Positions 56,846-64,000 of a stretch of 64,000 nt of DNA are shown one piece after another (position 1 is the first letter of the stretch; each line of letters begins with the position of its first letter). The notes beneath the pieces are model-generated. The model saw only the letters and a list, made by a program, of their open reading frames with translations, was not told the origin of the DNA and made no database searches. Position numbers and translations under genes: made by a program. This stretch comes from Megalopta genalis (taxonomy: Eukaryota; Arthropoda; Insecta; Hymenoptera; Halictidae), in NCBI RefSeq assembly GCF_051020955.1, contig NC_135019.1:13289501-13353500 (forward strand), given 5' to 3'.

Positions 56846-59800
56846 ACGAAAAAAGGCGCTTTATTTTACAGACCTGTAAAATGAACAATTTTGAACGTTT
56901 CGTGTAAGCTTTCGATGTCCGTTCACGTATCACTAAAGACTGGAACACATTCTCACGGAAATTCGAGACATCGCTCTAGGAAGTGTCCGATTTCGCGTGG
57001 AACGACCCCATCACGAAAACCATAGATAGCTTTCCCTCGTCAAAATAAGAGCCGAGCACGGATTCGTCGCGTTCCCGCGAACGGAGAACTAATTGCGGGC
57101 GTAAATTTCATCGTAACACAGAAGTTACGATTGCCGCGAACAAAAAGCTAACGCGCGGAGATAATTGTGCGAGAACTGGCAAAATGTCCCGCATGCTCCG
57201 CGACGCTAAAACTTTTAATAAATCGGCCACAACTTTCGCAGGCTACGACACAGGACGGCGTTTACGATAACACCGGCCGGAATTTTGCAAACCGGCTAGA
57301 TATATTATATATAATATATGTATACAAGAACTTGTACGCGGGCGACAACGTCCGGCCGATGTTTTATTTCTCCGATATTTTTAATTGCGATCCTACTTGC
57401 CGGCCGGAGAACTCGGCTCCAAGATAATTAAGGGTACGTAACCTAAAAACTTTGATAGAAAATTTAATCTTAACTTGTCGAGAGCAGCGGTACGGTTATC
57501 AGTTAAAATTTTCCTATTATTTTTTCCTCGAGATCGCGGGGGCCGAGATAATTACACAATTACTTGGAACGTCCGGATAGGAAAAGAATTTTAATGAGTT
57601 ACGGGTACAAATCATATTTTACACGAAATATAATGAAGAACATTGTTGCGGCCGGATCGTTCTGAAATTTCCATCGGTTTAATGGGAAAAAATCCGAAAA
57701 ATCAATATTTATTTTCCGATGATCGAAAACATAACCGCGATCCGAAGTCTTTATTCGGACGCAAACAGTTTAAAAAAAAGGGAACAAAACGATAGCTCTC
57801 GATAGTTAGAAAACACGTTGTTAAGGATCACGATCTATTTATCTTTAATTTTTCATTCGTTTGACTGTTATATTGGAATTCCTGACGTCAGGTTATCGAA
57901 GATACGCGAAAATAAATATTAATTTTAATGGATTATTCAATCGAAGGTGTTAAATTCTCTTTATATTGATCGTGAATTAATTGCTTAAAGTAAATACAAT
58001 TTTTGTGTGCAGATGTTACACATCCATTGAATTCTTGAATATACATTTGATTAACCTGAACTTAATTTGTGTTTTCGTTTAATTCAGAACATTTCATTAC
58101 AAGGGTTTAGAAAAATATTGTAACTTTTTCTTTATATACTTAACGTGCTGACTACCAATAATTCTTGATAAAAAATGTTTCGATTAAAAAAATTAGTCAA
58201 AACGTATAGTTTCTAAAAAGTTGCAATATTAAATGTCGGTAAAAGATTTTTCTATTCACCAAAAAATCAGTATCATCTGAATCTTTGCCAACAAAACTGT
58301 AATATTATTGATATACCAATCGATGCACCTTTATAATCTCCTCTAAAAAATTATTAACTTACTTCGATTAGTTAGAAATTATGATTGTCATTAGATAAAT
58401 TATGAATCGATATGCATTTTTATATTCCCCTTAAAAAATTATCAATTCACTTCAATTAATTTAGAAGTTATGATTATGGTCCCGAAACAACCGTACGCTC
58501 GAATCACTGTGTGCGTGGGCGTCGAATTATCAAAAACAAATTTGACGTGTATGGCTCGAGTGGCCGACCAGCGAACTTCGGAACGCTATTAGACGTGTTC
58601 GCCGTTTTACAGGGAGCCTCGGCAACCAGCTCGCTGGCAATTCCTAATTACGAAAGTAATTAACGCTCGCTATCACTGATTCAGACTGCGACGAGTGATA
58701 ATATTAGGAAAACTATCGCGAACTTCCACGGAGTGGGGATCATCGCGTACGCACGTACGAAAATTTCGCTGATATCGCCGAACTACGTATCCGCGAGGCA
58801 ACCGATAACAACATTCCCTCGGCTGAAAAACGTTTAGCCTTTCTCGGCTTAATTAGTCGAAGCGTGCCATGAATCCGAACAGAAAACAGTGCGCACGTGA
58901 ATTGTATATCAGTGTCGAGTTGCTCCTGCTTCAATTCTTTTACGACGCGGACTCGAGTGCAACGATAAATACGACACAAGTACTAAATGTCCGCGTTTAG
59001 AGCCGCTATAAACATATTGTAAGATTTACAAGGCACACTGTTAACTTTATGAGTCATTGTAATCGCCCCTATAGCGTACGCTGTACGTTATCTTCGCTCG
59101 GCGAGTCACGGAAGAAACGGCCGGCAGTTCGGTTCACGGAAAAATGTAAATTTTAGAGGGAAGCAAGCAAATACGGGATTATGTTATTTTGAAGAATGTA
59201 ACGAATTAACGTCGTTGAAATGGATACTAAATGTCTCGCACGCGCATTCGGAGATCGTGCATGTTGCGGCTCGTCCAGTTGAGTGCTGGGGACGTGGTAA
59301 TCGTGTTCTTGTTTGGCATTGTTATTTATTAAGGGTATAATGCTTAATGTCAAGCTGAAAAATTTAATAAATAAAAAATTTAAATTTTAAATTTATAAAA
59401 ATTCTTATTTAAATTTATACAATATACCTACCAAGTTATTTATAATATTCCAACGTGGAAAAAGTAATTATAAACAAATAAAAGTAATGACAAACAAACG
59501 AAAATTATTAATAAAGTATTCAAAATATTATTTTTATTATTTCATGGATTCAAAACCTGCCGATTTATTTATTTATGGTATTTTAACGTAGTGGGAATAA
59601 TTTCAAACATTAAAACGCAAATATTATTGTTATTTGCATTATGTAAAGATTGTATAATGATTAAAGAAAGCTTAATAAAAAGCTGCTTAAAGCTCATGAA
59701 AAACTATTGAAAAATATTCGAAACTATTAGGAACCAAAAAACGATCAAAAAGTATCGAAAACAATGTTATGTTTTGGTTTTGTTTCATTCGATAAGTCAC

Positions 59801-60858
59801 TAGCTTTGTGTAGTGTATTAGTAATATTTCTTATTTTGTTATTTAATATTTCTTATTTTGCTCCATGCATCGCAGTACAGCAAAATAATGTAAAAGCTGT
59901 ATGGGCACATCTTGGCAGACAATTCTTTCGGCATTGTTAACAGAAACCTTTACGGTTTCCAGTGACGTAACGAAGAACATCGAGACTCGCTTGGAAGCCT
60001 CGAGATTTCTCTTATGGAAATTCTACAAATGGGAAATATCGCAATACATAATAAATCAACTTCAAGCTTGAATAAGTTCAAACGGACAAACAATGAAGTA
60101 ATGTAAATTGCTGAGAACTACAATGTACAGTAAAATCTCTCTATGTACATATATCTAAAAACTGTCTGTAGAGAAAAAAGATGACGACGACATCTCGATC
60201 GCATACAAAAGTCTCTACTGCCGATACAGAACATGTTGCACGAGTATATAAATAAAAAAGAATAACAAACAAAATCGTATTTTGCCAAACTTTTTGAATC
60301 TAATATTCCTCTGTGCGCTGTTGCGTCTCCCGTGCCTGCCAAAGCCGAATTTCGTACGCGCTGCATTGGATAGCCTTAGGCCAAAAAAAAAGAGTAGCGT
60401 ATCGGTTACATGGTAACGCGAGTATCGATTACCAGTTTAGAAACCGTTCGATGGTCTGGGAATGCTTATCGAGTGAGTAGAGTCTTGTAAATTACGCGCA
60501 TTAAATTTGCCGAAAATCGATAAGCTTAATTTCATTGGCGTAACAACGTTATTATCGTAACGCGGCGGGGGTAGTGGGAAAGGTCCGCGTCTATATCGTG
60601 CCGGCCCGTTTATCAAATCACACACGAAGCGATGGGAAAGCAACGTGTAACGACGTTTTCGTATCGTTACGGCCCGGTTACAAATTACGTCGTTTGTACG
60701 GTTGACTGTAACAAATGCGGCCGCGACAAAACTTCGAATTATTGCCAGTCGTTTCCCGCGGAAAATATGCAGCCAGCGGGCTCCGCGTACCAGCGATTTA
60801 TCGCTTTCGATCCTAAGGGTTTTATTCCGTTCCTAACGTACCGAGACGCACACCGCCG
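56846..60858. other. non-coding region alternating CpG-rich and AT-rich
   Basis: 56,930-57,420, 58,490-59,300 and 60,300-60,850 are CpG-rich; the rest is AT-rich. No exon of the CUB/LDLa gene, RNA gene or transposon end was recognised. Confidence 0.45.
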
Positions 60859-61060
60859 CTCTCTCTCTCTCTCTCTCTCTCGCTCTTTCTCTCTCTCGCT
60901 CTCTCCCTATCCCTCTCTCTCTCTTTCTCTCTCTCGCTCTCTCCCTATCCCTCTCTCTCTCTTTCTCTCTCTCGCTCTCTCCCTATCCCTCTCTCTCTCT
61001 CCCTCCCCTCTCTTTCCCTATCCCTCTCTCCCTCTCCTCTCTTTCCCTCTCCCTCACTCT
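60859..61060. repeat. CT-rich simple repeat with a higher-order unit
   Basis: CTCTCTCT tract with recurring blocks CGCTCTCTCCCTATCCCTCT about every 50 bp (three times), decaying into CCCTCTCCTCTCTTTCC. Confidence 0.9.
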
Positions 61061-61444
61061 CGAGTCCTCGCGAACGTAATTGAAAACCGAATTCCCGGAT
61101 AAAGAGACGCCGGACAAACGCGAGACGATTTCTTTGCCGCGTTTACCGTCGGAACGAACTCACCCGCGGTAAAAACACACGAGCCGTGGAACTTGCGCGG
61201 TCGGAATTAACCCCTTGCTCTACAGGGTGTCCCAGAACTTTCGTTACACTCAGCAGAGATGTGTGTAAGATGTGTCTGAAGTGATGTGAAATCGCTTATA
61301 TTGCGACACACTATGCAACGACGAGTCAAGTTCGTGATGAAGAGTTGATACATAACCTAGTAAATATGAATGTCACTCGTTTTAAATCTGGGAATGAAAA
61401 GTAAATGAAGACATACACAGGGAACAAAAATTGTCTCTTTTTAT
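61061..61444. other. unique sequence with an isolated CAGGGTGTCCCAG end
   Basis: TTAACCCCTTGC at about 61207 and CAGGGTGTCCCAGAACTTTC at 61225 look like element ends, but convincing partners were not found. Confidence 0.4.
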
Positions 61445-61683
61445 TAGGAAAGTTGTTCGATCTATTTTTAAAATCAATTTTATACGCCTTTTTATCGATC
61501 GCACTGGGTGCAGTTTCTTTTTCGGTAAGTTGTTGTAGAATTGTTCTAAAATGTGCGGAATTTATGAATATGTTTCACAAACATTTTAGCGTAAATCGTA
61601 GTACGAAATCGTAGTGTTTGTTGTAAGAGGTAAAATTGCCATTTCCTTATGACGTGTATACGCGTCGTCCGCAGCTAAGAGGT
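61445..61683. repeat. interspersed repeat R2, copy at 61.5 kb
   Basis: Counterpart of 23460-23690, same orientation, about 75-80% similar by eye. It ends CGCAGCTAAGAGGTTAT, which may be a decayed TTAA-type end. The palindrome has one change here (GACGTGTATACGCGTC). Confidence 0.7.
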
Positions 61684-61743
61684 TATGGACAAAGAAATGC
61701 TAGTCGACGTATCTGTGTTAAAAATGGCGGTACAACAGGTTAA

Positions 61744-61978
61744 CCCTTTACACTCGAAGCTATTTTAATTATATTTTAAACATATTTTCTGTTCTACAGT
61801 GTTTCTATTTTATATGATTTATTGCGATTTATGCATATAAAAATATATTGGCAAGTACGAAACTTGCAATTTTAAGAGTCTTTTAGATATAAACGAGTCT
61901 GATACTATTACAATTATTTTGAAAAATAGTATAGCAATTTTTAGTGGCGCCTCAGAGTCGCCACTCGAGTTCAAAGGG
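61744..61978. mobile_element. 235-bp TTAA-flanked MITE (CCCTTT ends)
   Basis: TTAA (61740-61743), then CCCTTTACACTCGAAGC; the right end, inverted, reads CCCTTTGAACTCGAGTGGC, then TTAA (61979-61982). AT-rich interior, no coding. piggyBac-type by flanks and CCC ends (inference). Confidence 0.8.
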
Positions 61979-61982
61979 TTAA

Positions 61983-63411
61983 ATGTAAAAGATTTGATGT
62001 GCGATCGCCCAGTAAGCTGGAAATCCAAATTTTTGAAGTTTCATATTTGGTGTACACAAACCAAAGTATTTACGTCAATCAGTTGATCGTGAAATGCTCT
62101 ATCCGATTACATAAAAAAAAACGAGGTCACCTCGAAATCTCGGAAGCAAAGTCTACTGAGAAAAAATTTGCGGTCATTATAAAATGCCACTTTCATTACA
62201 GGGTTAGGTATATTTGAAACATTTCTTTTTATATGAACTATAGTGACACCCTGCATATTTTTCATAACCCTCAGAGTTTAGATTGTTATAAATATCGTTA
62301 TAAATATTCTTGTTGAGTTAAATAATTCTTAGGAACGAATTAAATATTGAAAATACGCCTATTTATGTACAACATACACCAATCGCAACTTTTGCAAAAA
62401 TTTGTTTACTCATTGTCTAATAAATTATTCCTTCTAAAATCTCACAGTGTCTAGACCCAATTTTGGAAAAGTAATTCCGCTTTAGAAGTCGTGCGCGTAC
62501 CTTTCTATTAATATGAGTGTGTAAGTGTCACCGCGTATGCTTCGCTTACGCATTGTTGCTGTAAGAAGCGAAGGACGATGTGATTTAACGAAAACTTCAC
62601 CTGTTTATAGCATCGTAGATATGCGACGCACGTACAGCCATGGCACTTGCAATTAGTCGTGAACGTTAAAGTTAAACCTTGAAATAACGCTACGATCATT
62701 TTGGCCAGGAAGGAAAAACAGGTTTCCAGCCCGGCGTGTATCGGATCGAATCAGAACAATCGTGACGAGTCGGCTCGATTGCAGTTAAACGCGGCTGCAG
62801 CTGCTGTCGGCTGCCACTGCCACCGCTTTTGGTGGACACCGAGTTAGCTCAATTTGAGATTACATTATTGCAAACCGATCGTCGAGCGGCACGGACTCGC
62901 GGCGAAGTCGCGTTATACTTGATCTAAACGGTCTATTTGCACGGTACAAACTGTACATTTCGCCGTATTAGAGGCTGCGTGCGTGAATAGCCGGCGGTTT
63001 AATAATGTGACCGCAATCGGGTCGCAGGACATCGCGCCGGAACCTGTCGACTGCGATGTCGCGCGTCATCGATCACGCGAAATCAACCATAACGCACGAG
63101 CTTATCAAAATCTTCGAAATTCCGCAGCTTCGAATTTCCGATAAAATTTATCGATCTTGACGACGGTTCCGCGAACCGTAAAATATCAAATTTAACGCGC
63201 GAACGGCTGCACCAGTGTCCAGAAAAGGCCCATGAAATCGGTACATGTCGTTCGACGATGTTGGACAGACGCGAATTAGCTCTCGAATTGCAGCTAACGG
63301 ATCATTTTCACACGGTGTACATACGTAAATCGTCAACTTATTCACTCAGTTTTCGGTAATCGAATGCAAAAAAATTGCTACAAACTCGGGACAACAGAAA
63401 GACTAATAATA
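61983..63411. other. non-coding region, CpG-rich after 62700
   Basis: GACACCCTGCATA at about 62247 may be a lone CAGGGTG-family end. 62,700-63,350 is CpG-rich. No exon recognised. Confidence 0.4.
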
Positions 63412-63997
63412 TTGGGTTGACAACTAAGTAATTGCCGATTTGTTCAATGAAATAAGAAATTTTGTTTTTACTTGGAATGAAGTTTAATCTGTAATGTATT
63501 TTCCATTTTGTTCGATGACCTTTCGCCATCTCTCCGACAACTTGAAAAATCCACGCTCGTAGAAAGTCTGATCCTTTTCGGCCAAAGACTGAGTTAAGTG
63601 AGATTTTACAGCGTCATCATCATTAAAAGTTTTACCACGAAGGGAGTTGTCCAGGGATCGAAATAAGCGGTAATCCGATGGCGCGAGATCAGGGCTATAT
63701 GGTGGGTGTAACATTAATTCCCAAACAATATCCATCAATTTTTGCCGAGTGGACAAAGACGTGTGCGGCCTAGCATTGTCCTGCTGGAAAATGACACCTT
63801 TATGATTGACCAATTCTGGTCGCTTTTCCTTGACCGCTGCATTCAATTTGTCCAGTTGCTAACATTCGCGGATAATAAAAAATAACATAATAATAATAAT
63901 AATAATAATTTTATAATATAACATTTACGGATATCATAAAAATGGGAGTGAGAGACATCTATAACTGGAATCGGCAATTACTTGGTTGCCAACCCAA
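63412..63997 (-). mobile_element. internally deleted mariner, family A copy 4
   Basis: Minus-strand copy with TTGGGTTG ends and TA on both sides. The C-terminal frame is open from 63846 down to 63484 (LNAAVKEKRPELVNHKGVIF ... QNGKYITD), keeping QDNARPH and PDLAPSDYR, where the residue after DY is changed. It has the same deletion junction and shared TAG as the other copies. Confidence 0.93.
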
Positions 63998-64000
63998 TAG

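Noticed and set aside
60632..61102. 156-codon frame with a non-repetitive start
   Set aside because: Half of it is CT repeat; the first half shows no domain and no conservation signal that I can judge.
61225..62252. Possible CAGGGTG-type element between CAGGGTGTCCCAG and GACACCCTG
   Set aside because: Only about nine terminal bases match, the arms do not pair, and the interval contains unrelated repeats.

Overview
The window is nuclear DNA of an insect, most likely a hymenopteran (ant, bee or wasp). It is AT-rich with interspersed CpG-rich patches, the only gene has small phase-matched exons separated by very long introns, and mariner, Tc1-like, piggyBac-like (TTAA-flanked) and hAT-like elements are everywhere. 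The species call is inference; I ran no database search.

One host gene is supported, on the minus strand. Three exons were recognised by protein motif, consensus splice sites and matching phases: 45131-45275 (C-terminal half of a CUB domain), 17557-17679 (one complete LDL-receptor class A module) and 15321-15509 (a transmembrane helix plus the start of a cytoplasmic tail). Spliced together they read CUB - LDLa - transmembrane in one open frame, with a 27,451-bp and a 1,811+2-hundred-bp class (2,047-bp) intron between them. The order matches Neto / LEV-10 / SOL-2-type auxiliary receptor proteins. Exons for the N-terminus (above 45.3 kb) and the C-terminal tail (below 15.3 kb) were not found, so most of the window is probably intron of this gene.

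The rest is a record of transposon activity. Four copies of one internally deleted mariner (11.0, 32.2, 53.9 and 63.4 kb) share one deletion and one stop codon. A second, unrelated mariner (39.6 kb) carries the same kind of deletion. Broken Tc1/mariner-superfamily transposase genes lie at 18.8, 28.4, 42.2 and 53.2 kb. At least eight short elements are bounded by TTAA, one of them (47.8 kb) with ends very like canonical piggyBac. A family of hairpin elements starting CAGGGTG and flanked by TA recurs at 10.4, 16.5, 20.3, 20.5, 32.1, 35.9, 38.1 and 46.5 kb. Several loci are nested two or three layers deep (20.3-22.3, 30.6-31.3, 32.1-32.9, 39.4-40.6, 53.2-54.7 kb).

Tandem repeats are also prominent: a 47-bp array inside a hairpin element (12.4 kb), an exact 32-bp array of 18 units (50.7 kb) carried by a repeat family whose other copy has two units (18.4 kb), an 8-bp array (33.6 kb), GA/CT arrays at both ends of the window, and several degenerate arrays. 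No tRNA, rRNA, CRISPR array or complete intact transposase gene was seen.
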